DNA of 64,000 nucleotides from Arthrobacter sp. 31Y (GTDB taxonomy: Bacteria > Actinomycetota > Actinomycetes > Actinomycetales > Micrococcaceae). The notes beneath the pieces were generated by a model that worked only from the letters and a program-made list of their open reading frames with translations, made no database searches and was not told where the DNA came from. A program made the position numbers and the translations under genes. Location: positions 1,860,001 to 1,924,000 of the forward strand of contig NZ_JAFW01000001.1 in NCBI RefSeq assembly GCF_000526335.1. Direction: 5' to 3'. Below are positions 33,572 to 41,620 of this stretch, piece by piece. Position 1 is the stretch's first letter; every line of letters starts with the position of its first letter.

Positions 33572-34410
33572 GCTCCGATTTCTCGCGACTCTCCCTGAAC
33601 AGCGCCACCACCAAGAAGTGGACGCTCGCCGAAGCCGTTGACGGTTGCGCCCGCGCCGGCATCCCCGCGATCGGGCCGTGGCGTGACCGCGTGGCCGAAG
33701 CTGGCTTGGACAAAGCAGCCAAGCTCATCAAGGACGCCGGGCTCCGCGTTTCCTCGTTGTGCCGCGGTGGCTTCCTGACGGCGGCCGACGCTGAAGGACA
33801 GGCAGCCGCTTTGGCTGACAACTTCGAGGCCGTCCGCGAAGCTGTAGCCCTGGATACCCAGGAACTGTTCCTGGTGGTTGGCGGACTTGCTCCGGGCGAA
33901 AAGGACGTGGTGGCTGCACGCCAGCGCGTGGCCGACCGACTCGAGGAACTGGTTCCCTTCGCCTCCGAAAACGGCGTCCGCCTGGTGCTGGAACCCCTGC
34001 ACCCGATGTACGCAGCGGACCGCGCACTGATCTCCACCCTAGGCCAGGCACTGGACCTTGCCGCGCCGTACGACGCGAAGGCTGTGGGCGTCGCCGTCGA
34101 CACCTTCCACGTCTGGTGGGATCCGGAACTGAAGGCTCAGATCGAACGTGCCGGCCGCGAAAACCGCATTGCCTCCTACCAGGTGTGCGACTTCAACCTG
34201 CCCATCGCCGCGGACGCGCTGTTGTCCCGCGGCATGATGGGCGACGGCGTCATCGACTTCGCCACCATCGGCACCTGGGTCAGGGACGCCGGATACAAGG
34301 GAGACATTGAAGTTGAAATCTTCAACCAGGAAATTTGGGACGCCGACGGCGATACCGTCCTGGAAACCATGAAGCAGCGCTACGCGGAGCTCGTCCTCCC
34401 GTTCGCCTAA
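33568..34410 (+). CDS. Sugar phosphate isomerase/epimerase (TIM barrel)
   Basis: 280 residues, xylose isomerase-like TIM barrel. Metal ligands are visible as VRLVLEPLHPMY (Glu and His), VAVDTFHVWWDPEL (Asp, His) and DIEVEIFNQEIW (Glu). Together with the oxidoreductase and the DUF993 protein it suggests oxidation, isomerisation or dehydration, then retro-aldol cleavage of a sugar or cyclitol. Third gene of the operon; two hairpins follow. Confidence 0.85.
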   Translation: MSSDFSRLSLNSATTKKWTLAEAVDGCARAGIPAIGPWRDRVAEAGLDKAAKLIKDAGLRVSSLCRGGFLTAADAEGQAAALADNFEAVREAVALDTQELFLVVGGLAPGEKDVVAARQRVADRLEELVPFASENGVRLVLEPLHPMYAADRALISTLGQALDLAAPYDAKAVGVAVDTFHVWWDPELKAQIERAGRENRIASYQVCDFNLPIAADALLSRGMMGDGVIDFATIGTWVRDAGYKGDIEVEIFNQEIWDADGDTVLETMKQRYAELVLPFA

Positions 34411-34416
34411 CAACGT

Positions 34417-34454
34417 GATCCTCCCGCGGATGCCCTAAGCGCCGCGGGAGGATC
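34417..34454 (+). terminator. Terminator of the Gfo/Idh-DUF993 operon
   Basis: Arms GATCCTCCCGCGG and CCGCGGGAGGATC are perfect complements seven bases after the operon's last stop codon. A second hairpin follows. Confidence 0.8.
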
Positions 34455-34466
34455 GCTCCAAAAACC

Positions 34467-34506
34467 AGCGGGTTCCTGCCAAGGTCACGGCAGGGGCCCG
34501 CTTTTT
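34467..34506 (+). terminator. Rho-independent terminator
   Basis: AGCGGG and CCCGCT enclose a second stem CTGCC/GGCAG, followed by TTTTT. It follows directly on the previous hairpin and ends transcription of the same operon. Confidence 0.8.
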
Positions 34507-34658
34507 GATGCCTTTTGTGTCAGCTGTAAGTCCCCGAAGGCGCAGGTGAGATAAGTGGTACACAGCTGAAACATTGCGTCGACGCGAGGAAACAATGGCC
34601 ACCTACATTGGTTTTACCTGGACAAAGACGTCCACGAAACCCCTGAAGGGACACCACC

Positions 34659-34832
34659 ATGATGCTCTTGAAGACACTGAACTTTTTCCTCGACGCCAGT
34701 GGCAGCCACAGCGGGCCGTCCGGCGATTCCGCCAGCGAACACGCCCCTTCTTTCGCTACTGAACGTCTGACCTCCAGCGCCTGGGAGGGCTGGTGGGATG
34801 ACGCCGATCAGAGTTTCCCCGCCGAGGCCTGA
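34659..34832 (+). CDS. Hypothetical small acidic protein, 57 residues
   Basis: ORF MMLLKTLNFFLDASGSHSGP... ending in DDADQSFPAEA. GAAGGGA lies about eight bases before the ATG, and third codon positions are strongly GC. The C-terminal half contains SSAWEGWWDDADQS, rich in Trp and acid. No family recognised. The overlapping frame from 34574 has poor codon use and is rejected. It converges with a minus-strand hypothetical gene three bases away. Confidence 0.45.
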   Translation: MMLLKTLNFFLDASGSHSGPSGDSASEHAPSFATERLTSSAWEGWWDDADQSFPAEA

Positions 34833-34835
34833 GCT

Positions 34836-35066
34836 TCAGCCCGCGGAGACTCGCGCAGCGAGTTGCACCTTGGCCTTTGGCAGACCGATAAAGGTAACCG
34901 ACCCGCCGTCGTGCGCTTGCAGTTCCAGGCTGATGTTCCGCGAACCCTCTTGGGACGCCACGGCTCGGACCTGAAAAACTTCACCGTTGATCTGCACCGC
35001 GTCTCCATTCCTGATGGACTTGAGCTTGGTGTTGCGGGCGTTGTCGTCCACTGCTGGGATATCCAT
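34836..35066 (-). CDS. Hypothetical protein, 76 residues
   Basis: MDIPAVDDNARNTKLKSIRNG... with predicted beta strands (GDAVQINGEVFQVRAVASQ, NISLELQAHDGGSVTFIGL), suggesting a small beta-barrel such as an SH3-like or KOW-like fold; this is a guess from pattern only. It begins five bases after the YihY-family stop codon, with AGGA almost touching the ATG, so it is probably translated by coupling with that gene. Confidence 0.55.
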   Translation of the reverse strand: MDIPAVDDNARNTKLKSIRNGDAVQINGEVFQVRAVASQEGSRNISLELQAHDGGSVTFIGLPKAKVQLAARVSAG

Positions 35067-35071
35067 TCCTG

Positions 35072-36151
35072 CTACTTGTTCTTGTGTGGCTCGTCGCCGC
35101 GGGTTTCACGGATTTCCTCGCCGTCGCGAATGACTTGGTCTTCCTTTTCCTGCATCTTGTCGCTCTTCTTGGTATCGCGCGGGGGCAATTGGATGGTCTC
35201 TTCGGCCTCAATACCGCCCTGCAGTTGGCGGCCCCGCTCCATCTCGGCGTCGAATTCGGCGCCGAACAGCAAGGACATATTCAGGATCCAGAGCCACAGC
35301 AGCATGATGATCACGCCAGCCAGTGCGCCGTAGGTCTTGTTGTAGTTGCTGAAATTCGCCACATAGAAGCCGAACCCCAGCGATGCCAGAGCGAAAATCA
35401 CCAGCGCAATGAGCGAACCCATGCTCATCCAGCGGAACTTGGGCTGTTTGACGTTAGGCGTGAAGTAGTAGAGCACAGCGATGATGGCCACCACCAGCAC
35501 GATGAGAACCGGCCACTTGGCGATGTTCCAGACGGTCAGGAACGTTTCCGACAATCCGATGGCGCCACCTATGGCTTCCGCCACCGGCCCGCTCAGGACC
35601 AGCATGGCTGCGGCGAGCGCTGCACCAACGACGGCGACGACGGTGACGGCGAGCATGGTGCCCCGCAGCTTGATAAAGCCACGGCCCTCGTCTACCTCGT
35701 AGACCCGATTCATGGCCCGGCTGAAAGCCGTGGTGTAGCCGGAGGCGGACCACAACGCCACGAGAATTCCGATGATCAGCGTGAAGCCGGCGGCGCTGGA
35801 CTGCGTCAGCTCTTCGATGGGTTGGCGCATTGCGTCCACACCCGGTCCAGGCGCGAACTGCTGGACGATGTCCAAGAGGGAGGAGGTGGTTTTCCCGGCA
35901 TCGCCGAAGATGCCGATGAGTGAAACCAGCGCCAGGAGCGCGGGAAACAGGGAAAGGACGGCGTAGTAGGTCAGGCCAGCCGCTGCGTCAGGGCATTGAT
36001 CCTTGATGAACTCACGAAGTGTCCGCTTGGCGATGTACATCCATGTGGGTTTTGCGAGATCGTTGGGATTGTCCGGCTTACGCGAGTCTTCCGAGGAAGG
36101 TGCGGTCTGCGCCTTGGCTGTGCTCGTCTGGGCTGAGTCTTGTGTAGTCAT
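35072..36151 (-). CDS. YihY/BrkB-family membrane protein
   Basis: 359 residues with six to seven membrane helices. The family motifs are REFIKDQCPDAAAGLTYYAVLSLFPALLALVSL, ALWSASGYTTAFSRAMNRVYEV and AGVIIMLLWLWILNMSLLFGAEFDAEME. Members were once called ribonuclease BN but are integral membrane proteins of uncertain function. The N-terminal 40 and C-terminal 45 residues are polar, charged tails. I start at MTTQDS; a longer frame to 36235 lacks support. Confidence 0.88.
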   Translation of the reverse strand: MTTQDSAQTSTAKAQTAPSSEDSRKPDNPNDLAKPTWMYIAKRTLREFIKDQCPDAAAGLTYYAVLSLFPALLALVSLIGIFGDAGKTTSSLLDIVQQFAPGPGVDAMRQPIEELTQSSAAGFTLIIGILVALWSASGYTTAFSRAMNRVYEVDEGRGFIKLRGTMLAVTVVAVVGAALAAAMLVLSGPVAEAIGGAIGLSETFLTVWNIAKWPVLIVLVVAIIAVLYYFTPNVKQPKFRWMSMGSLIALVIFALASLGFGFYVANFSNYNKTYGALAGVIIMLLWLWILNMSLLFGAEFDAEMERGRQLQGGIEAEETIQLPPRDTKKSDKMQEKEDQVIRDGEEIRETRGDEPHKNK

Positions 36152-36293
36152 GGGGCACTCGTCCGTGGGGGTAGTTTTCGCGAAGAACTGATCACCAATA
36201 GTAAGCATACTGATGATTACATCGGAAGGACCCACGCCAATTTATCGCCCGCGACTCCGGAAGATTATTGCTGCCCCCACCCAGCCTGCCAGC

Positions 36294-37553
36294 TCAGGCC
36301 AGCTTGCTTGCCAGCAGGAACTCGAACGGCGACTCAATCACGGACCGGATCACCTGGCCCGCAGCGCCGAGGAGCGTTCCGGAATGCTCCAGGACGGAAA
36401 CTGTCAGATTGGCCGGATCAAGCAGACCAGGAGCGTAGCGCTCCAGACTGTTCAGCAGCGCCGGCCTGAGCCATTCAGCCAGAACGGCAAAGTGCCCGCC
36501 GAGGACTACGGCCTCAATGTCCATCAAGCGGGCAGAGGAGGCGAGCGCGACGCCCAAGTACCTCCCGGCGTCGTGAACAGCCCGCGTGGCCCGCGGCTCC
36601 TGAGCAACCAGAGCCGCCAGGAGTAGTTCCGTGCGCACACCGAGCGAGCCTTCCGGGATCCCTGCCGCCTCGAAAATGGCCTCCTGGCCCGCGAAGGTTT
36701 CCAAGCACCCCGCCCCACCGCAGGAACAAGCAGGCCCGTCCGGGTGGACAACGATGTGGCCAAGTTCGCCCGCAGATCCGCCTGGCCCGGTATATAGCTC
36801 GGAGCCGATAATGACACCCCCACCCACGCCGACTTCGCCTGAGACATAGAGGAAGTCCGGCCGTGCAGTGCCATACCAAAGCTCACCGAGAGCAGCACTA
36901 TTGGCCTCGTTGGACAGTCTGACGCCCAGTGGTGCGTCTTCCAGCAGGGAACGCGGATTCAGTTCCTCACTCTCCCAGTGGAGGTTGGGAGCGGAGAGGA
37001 CCACGTTGCGCTGCTCATCCACGAGGCCCGGCACCGCCAGACCGCCGCCCAGAATTGAGATGTCCGCGGCGGCCGCGGCAGCGATGGCTTCGGCAGCCAG
37101 GCCGCCCAAGCGTTCCATGACCTCTTCGGGCGCCAGTCCCCGGTTACGCGATTCGACCGTTGAGTGGAAGCGGAGGTTTCCACCCAGGTCCACGAGTCCA
37201 ACGGCCAGATAGTCCACGTTGATCTCCATGCCCACCACGCCGCGACGCGAGCTTAGTTCCAAGCCCTGGCCAGGGCGCCCCCGCTCGCCGTCGCGGTACA
37301 GGCCGACTTCGGAGACCAGTCCGGACTCCACAAGATCGGCAACCAGGCTGGAAACCGCGGCCTTGGTGAGCCCGGTTCCCGCGGCCAATTGCGCGCGGCT
37401 CGGCTTGGCATCCCCGGTCCGCGCGATGGAGTCCATCACCAAGGAAAGATTCCGACGGCGGACGTCCCCTACGCGCCCTGGCGCGGCTTGCTCATTCACT
37501 GGTGTGGGACCTCCCTGCAGATTCGAAGAATTTTTCCGGCTTCCATTGACCAT
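36294..37553 (-). CDS. xylR: ROK-family repressor (XylR-like)
   Basis: 419 residues. An N-terminal winged HTH (RAQLAAGTGLTKAAVSSLVADLVESGLV, about residues 52-80) is followed by a ROK sugar-kinase-like domain with the zinc motif CSCGGAGCLETFAGQEA near residue 280. It is divergent from xylA, 90 bases away, with an inverted repeat between them, and so is the likely xylose-responsive repressor. A GTG start at residue 19 (after GGGAGG) is an alternative to the ATG used here. Confidence 0.88.
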   Translation of the reverse strand: MVNGSRKNSSNLQGGPTPVNEQAAPGRVGDVRRRNLSLVMDSIARTGDAKPSRAQLAAGTGLTKAAVSSLVADLVESGLVSEVGLYRDGERGRPGQGLELSSRRGVVGMEINVDYLAVGLVDLGGNLRFHSTVESRNRGLAPEEVMERLGGLAAEAIAAAAAADISILGGGLAVPGLVDEQRNVVLSAPNLHWESEELNPRSLLEDAPLGVRLSNEANSAALGELWYGTARPDFLYVSGEVGVGGGVIIGSELYTGPGGSAGELGHIVVHPDGPACSCGGAGCLETFAGQEAIFEAAGIPEGSLGVRTELLLAALVAQEPRATRAVHDAGRYLGVALASSARLMDIEAVVLGGHFAVLAEWLRPALLNSLERYAPGLLDPANLTVSVLEHSGTLLGAAGQVIRSVIESPFEFLLASKLA

Positions 37554-37571
37554 GATCCATCATCCCCCATA

Positions 37572-37590
37572 TAGTTCAGATTGAAAACTA
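37572..37590. promoter_or_regulatory. Probable XylR operator
   Basis: TAGTT-cagattgaa-AACTA is an inverted repeat in the 90-base region between xylR and xylA. Its TTAGTTTTCAA character resembles the TTAGTTTG words bound by ROK-type XylR proteins. Confidence 0.55.
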
Positions 37591-37642
37591 ATTGGAATGC
37601 ACTTCTTCAAGTTCTTCCCCAGTGCTTTGCAAAGGAGCAAAA

Positions 37643-38830
37643 ATGACCCCGCAGCCCACCCCCCAGGACCGCTTCACCTTTGGCCTCTGGACCGTCGGCT
37701 GGACCGGCGCCGATCCCTTCGGCGTAGCCACGCGTCCGGCGCTGGATCCCGTCGAAGCAGTCCACAAGCTCAGCGAGCTTGGCGCTTACGGCATCACGTT
37801 CCATGACAACGACCTCATTCCTTTCGATGCCACGGCGTCCGAGCGTGACCTCATCCTGAAGAACTTCAAGGCAGCCCTGGCCGAGACTGGCCTGAAGACG
37901 CCCATGGTCACCACCAACCTGTTCAGCCACCCCGTGTTCAAGGATGGCGGATTCACGTCGAATGACCGCTCCATCCGCCGCTTTGCCCTGAGCAAGATCC
38001 TCCGGAACATTGACCTTGCCGCTGAACTGGATGCCGAGACCTTCGTGATGTGGGGCGGCCGTGAAGGCAGCGAGTACGACGGCTCCAAGGACCTCTCCGC
38101 AGCGCTGGACCGCATGAAGGAAGGCGTGGACACCGCAGCCGGCTACATCAAGGAGAAGGGCTACAACCTTCGGATTGCCCTGGAGCCCAAGCCGAACGAA
38201 CCCCGCGGCGACATCTTCCTCCCAACCGTCGGCCATGGCCTGGCGTTCATCGCCCAGCTCGAGCACGGCGACATCGTAGGCCTCAACCCGGAAACTGGCC
38301 ATGAGCAGATGGCTGGGCTGAACTTCACCCACGGCATCGCCCAGGCACTGTGGGCGGGCAAGCTCTTCCACATCGACCTCAACGGCCAGCGCGGCATTAA
38401 GTACGACCAAGACCTCGTTTTCGGCCATGGCGACCTCACCAGCGCTTTCTTCACGGTGGACCTGCTGGAGAACGGATTCCCCAACGGCGGCCCCAAGTAC
38501 GACGGTCCCCGCCACTTCGACTACAAGCCGTCCCGCACCGATGGTTACGACGGCGTGTGGGAATCAGCCAAGTCCAACATGTCCATGTACCTCCTGCTGA
38601 AGGAACGCGCCCTGGCCTTCCGCGCAGACCCGGACGTCCAGGAAGCACTCACTACCTCAGGCGTGTTCGAACTCGGCGAGTCAACGCTGAGCGCCGGAGA
38701 GACCACTGCGGACCTGCTGGCTGACGCCACCGCCTACGACACGTTCGACGCCGATCAGGCCGCCGAGCGCTCGTTCGCCTTCGTCCGTCTCAACCAGCTG
38801 GCCATCGAGCACCTGCTCGGCGCCCGCTAG
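37643..38830 (+). CDS. xylA: Xylose isomerase
   Basis: 395 residues, the length of actinobacterial class I xylose isomerases. Catalytic blocks: [20 protein letters not shown] (His), [30 protein letters not shown] (Glu, Lys, Glu) and [20 protein letters not shown] (metal Asp residues). It converts D-xylose to D-xylulose using Mg2+. AAAGGAG lies six bases before the ATG; the frame open from 37592 has no start with an SD. First gene of xylAB. Confidence 0.96.
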   Translation: MTPQPTPQDRFTFGLWTVGWTGADPFGVATRPALDPVEAVHKLSELGAYGITFHDNDLIPFDATASERDLILKNFKAALAETGLKTPMVTTNLFSHPVFKDGGFTSNDRSIRRFALSKILRNIDLAAELDAETFVMWGGREGSEYDGSKDLSAALDRMKEGVDTAAGYIKEKGYNLRIALEPKPNEPRGDIFLPTVGHGLAFIAQLEHGDIVGLNPETGHEQMAGLNFTHGIAQALWAGKLFHIDLNGQRGIKYDQDLVFGHGDLTSAFFTVDLLENGFPNGGPKYDGPRHFDYKPSRTDGYDGVWESAKSNMSMYLLLKERALAFRADPDVQEALTTSGVFELGESTLSAGETTADLLADATAYDTFDADQAAERSFAFVRLNQLAIEHLLGAR

Positions 38831-38851
38831 GTCATTCCACCCCACAGCAAC

Positions 38852-38910
38852 ACCGCCGCCGGGCCCAAGGATTTCGCTTTTCAGGATTTCCTTGCCAGCC
38901 CGGCGGCGGT
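38852..38910 (+). terminator. Long hairpin between xylA and xylB
   Basis: ACCGCCGCCGGGC and GCCCGGCGGCGGT form a perfect 13-bp stem, with an inner AAGGA/TCCTT stem. It lies in the 99-base gap between xylA and xylB and ends 20 bases before the xylB start. No T-run follows, so partial termination or mRNA processing is more likely than full stop. Confidence 0.65.
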
Positions 38911-38929
38911 CCTCCTAAGGAATAGACGC

Positions 38930-40360
38930 ATGCCTCTCGTAGCCGGGATAGACAGTTCCACCCAGTCCTGCAAAGTGGTCATCCGGGACTCAGTCACCGG
39001 CGCCCTGGTACGTCAAGGCCGGGCAACGCACCCTGAGGGCACCGAAGCCCATCCGGAGCATTGGTGGTCAGCCCTGCAGGAGGCGATCGCACAAGCCGGC
39101 GGTTTGGAAGACGTGGACGCCGTGTCCGTGGGCGGCCAACAGCACGGCATGGTGTGCCTGGACGAGTCCGGAGATGTCGTCCGCCCGGCGCTGTTGTGGA
39201 ACGACACCCGCTCCGCCCCTGACGCGGAACAGCTGATCGTTGAAGCCGGCAAGGGCGATGCCACAGCCGGAGCCTCCTTTTGGGCATCGACCACCGGAAC
39301 GGTGCCTGTTGCATCATTGACGGCCACCAAGCTCCGGTGGTTGGCACGGAACGAACCCGCGAACGCCCAACGGACCGCGGCTGTATGCCTTCCCCACGAC
39401 TGGCTGTCCTGGCGCTTGGCCGGGCACGGACCCGGAAGTGGTCCTTCATCCCTGGAGCTCCTGCGCACAGACCGCTCGGACGCTTCCGGAACGGGCTATT
39501 TCTCGGCCTCGAGTGGCGAGTACCTGCCGGAGGTCCTCAAGGACACTCTGGGCCACATGCCCTTGCTGCCGGTCGTCGTCGGGCCGTTGGAGGCTGCAGG
39601 CAAGACACCCGGCGGTGCCTTGATCGGGCCCGGCGCTGGAGACAATGCGGCTGCCGGACTGGGCGTGAATGCGGCAGTCGGGGACGTCGTCATTTCACTA
39701 GGAACGTCGGGGACAGTCTTCGCGGTTTCAGATGTGCCGGCGCTGGACGCCAGCGGACTCGTGGCAGGCTTCGCGGACGCCACCGGCAATTACCTGCCGC
39801 TGGCCTGCACGCTCAATGCCACGCGGATCTTCGACGCCACAGCTGCGCTACTGGGGGTGACCCTGGCGGAACTCGGCAACCTGGCCTTGTCAGCGCCCGA
39901 AGGCGCCGAAGGGCTGACCCTGGTTCCGTACTTCGAGGGCGAACGGACTCCTAACTTGCCGGACGCCACCGGTTCCCTCCACGGCATCACGGTATCCAAC
40001 TACACTCCTGCCAACATGGCGCGGGCCGCGATAGAGGGCGTGCTCTGTTCGCTGGCAGACGGCCTTGCTGCATTGCAGGCACAGGGCGTCTCCGCCCAGC
40101 GCATCATCCTGGTGGGCGGCGGTGCGCAATCGGCGGCAGTTCAGCAGATCGCGGCAGCAGCCTTTGGTGTGCCGGTGTTCGTCCCGGAACCCGGAGAATA
40201 CGTGGCGGATGGAGCGGCCCGGCAAGCTGCAGGCGTCCTGACAGGAAAGTTGCCGTCATGGCCTCTTGAGGGAATTGAGGTTCAACACCACAATGACGCC
40301 CGGAATCCGGACTTCCTTAGGAGGTACCGCCATTACGCCACCAAGGTAGCCCAACGCTGA
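38930..40360 (+). CDS. xylB: Xylulokinase
   Basis: 476 residues, FGGY-family kinase with two actin-like domains. The phosphate motif is [17 protein letters not shown], the substrate loop contains [14 protein letters not shown], and the C-terminal domain has [15 protein letters not shown] and [22 protein letters not shown]. It phosphorylates D-xylulose to D-xylulose 5-phosphate for the pentose phosphate pathway. CTAAGGA precedes the ATG. Confidence 0.94.
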   Translation: MPLVAGIDSSTQSCKVVIRDSVTGALVRQGRATHPEGTEAHPEHWWSALQEAIAQAGGLEDVDAVSVGGQQHGMVCLDESGDVVRPALLWNDTRSAPDAEQLIVEAGKGDATAGASFWASTTGTVPVASLTATKLRWLARNEPANAQRTAAVCLPHDWLSWRLAGHGPGSGPSSLELLRTDRSDASGTGYFSASSGEYLPEVLKDTLGHMPLLPVVVGPLEAAGKTPGGALIGPGAGDNAAAGLGVNAAVGDVVISLGTSGTVFAVSDVPALDASGLVAGFADATGNYLPLACTLNATRIFDATAALLGVTLAELGNLALSAPEGAEGLTLVPYFEGERTPNLPDATGSLHGITVSNYTPANMARAAIEGVLCSLADGLAALQAQGVSAQRIILVGGGAQSAAVQQIAAAAFGVPVFVPEPGEYVADGAARQAAGVLTGKLPSWPLEGIEVQHHNDARNPDFLRRYRHYATKVAQR

Positions 40361-40390
40361 TCAACGTTGCAGGTGCTCTATCGTGACAGG

Positions 40391-41413
40391 GTGAGCACTG
40401 AAGAATCCGCACCCACCCGGCCTCCCGTGATGGAGGACGTTGCCCGCGTGGCAGGTGTCTCCCACCAGACCGTCTCCCGGGTCCTGAACAACCACCCCAA
40501 CGTGAGTTCCAAGACCCGCGAGCGCGTGGAGCAAGCCATCACTGAATTGGGGTACCGCCGGAACACCGCCGCCCGAAGCCTTGTCACGCGACGATCCCAA
40601 ACCATTGGAGTGCTTGGCAGCGAAATGGCGCAGTACGGGCCGTCCCACACGCTCCTCGGAGTCCAGCAGGCAGCGAGGGATGCGGGCTACTTCGTGAGCG
40701 TTGCCGGCCTGCGGGAAGTAACACCGGAGACCATCAAGGACGCCATAGCGCACTTCATGGACCAAGGCGTAGACGGCATCGTAGTAACGGTGCCCCACCC
40801 GGGGACTTTTGACGTCCTCAAAGACATCACCGCTCAAGTACCTTTGGTTGCTGTGGGATCCATCGGCGACGAACATCTCACGGGCGCCACCGTTGACCAG
40901 CGGCAAGGCGCGCGGCTCGCCGTCGAGCATCTTTTGGAACTTGGGCACGAGCGGATCGGCCACCTGTCCGGGCCCGCTGATTGGATTGACGCCGCTGCCC
41001 GCATTGAAGGGTGGCGGGACGCCCTGGGCGAGGCCAGGATTGAGCCTGCGACTCTCATCGAGGGCGACTGGAGCGCCGAATGCGGGTACCGCGAGGGCTT
41101 GAAGATTGCTACTGACCGGTCCGTGACAGCACTCTTCGTCGCTAATGACCAGATGGCGCTCGGGGTCCTCAGGGCGTTCAATGAAGTGGGCGTCCAGGTT
41201 CCGGAGGACATTAGCGTGGTGGGCTTTGACGACCAACCGGAATCGGCCTACTTTATACCGCCATTAACCACCGTGGCGCAGGACTTCGAGGAGCTCGGCC
41301 GGCGCTGCATCGGTTTGCTGTTGGATCGGCTTGAGAGCGGTTCTACCGGCACGCCCGCCACGGTGGCGCCGCGTCTGGTGGTCCGATCCACCACTGCCCC
41401 CGCCCCCAACTGA
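40391..41413 (+). CDS. LacI-family regulator, probable arabinose repressor
   Basis: 340 residues. The HTH is VMEDVARVAGVSHQTVSRVLNNHPNVSSKT, and a typical sugar-binding core ends in GFDDQPESAYFIPPLTTVAQDFEELG. I choose the GTG at 40391 because TATCGT lies six bases before it (leaderless pattern); an ATG eight codons upstream is less likely. It precedes araB, whose promoter carries a LacI-type operator, so it is probably the araR of this locus. Its last codons and stop fall inside a palindromic repeat. Confidence 0.87.
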   Translation: MSTEESAPTRPPVMEDVARVAGVSHQTVSRVLNNHPNVSSKTRERVEQAITELGYRRNTAARSLVTRRSQTIGVLGSEMAQYGPSHTLLGVQQAARDAGYFVSVAGLREVTPETIKDAIAHFMDQGVDGIVVTVPHPGTFDVLKDITAQVPLVAVGSIGDEHLTGATVDQRQGARLAVEHLLELGHERIGHLSGPADWIDAAARIEGWRDALGEARIEPATLIEGDWSAECGYREGLKIATDRSVTALFVANDQMALGVLRAFNEVGVQVPEDISVVGFDDQPESAYFIPPLTTVAQDFEELGRRCIGLLLDRLESGSTGTPATVAPRLVVRSTTAPAPN

Positions 41414-41470
41414 GTAGCAGCAGATGCCGTCTTGAGTGCTCAGAACGGCATCTGCTGCGACTTACTTGGG
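41405..41470. repeat. Intergenic palindrome, family 1, copy 1
   Basis: CCCAACTGAGTAGCAGCAGA and its imperfect complement ending ...CTTACTTGGG form a long hairpin after the LacI gene; the gene's stop codon TGA is part of the left arm. The outer arm word CCCAACTGAGT recurs at 46676 and 59633. Confidence 0.8.
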
Positions 41471-41519
41471 TACGGCAGAGGCTGATCCCGTCATAAGTAC
41501 CCGTTCCACTCGGCCGCTC

Positions 41520-41548
41520 TTGACATCAAAGTTGTGAGCGCTAACAAT
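41520..41548 (+). promoter_or_regulatory. araB promoter with overlapping LacI-type operator
   Basis: TTGACA (41520-41525) and TAACAA (41542-41547) are spaced 16 bases apart. The palindrome TTGTGAGCGCTAACAA (41532-41547) fills the spacer and the -10. A bound repressor would block polymerase directly. The operator matches the LacI-family CG-centred pattern and the regulator is encoded just upstream. Confidence 0.72.
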
Positions 41549-41620
41549 TGCATCAGACCTTCTTCAGTTTTCCACCCCGACCCCCGGCAATGAGGCCTTG
41601 GCCAGCCGGATGGAGACCCC

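Noticed and set aside
34574..34762. 62-codon ORF overlapping the 57-residue gene
   Set aside because: Poor third-position GC and Arg-rich nonsense at its end; the overlapping frame at 34659 has better codon use and an SD.
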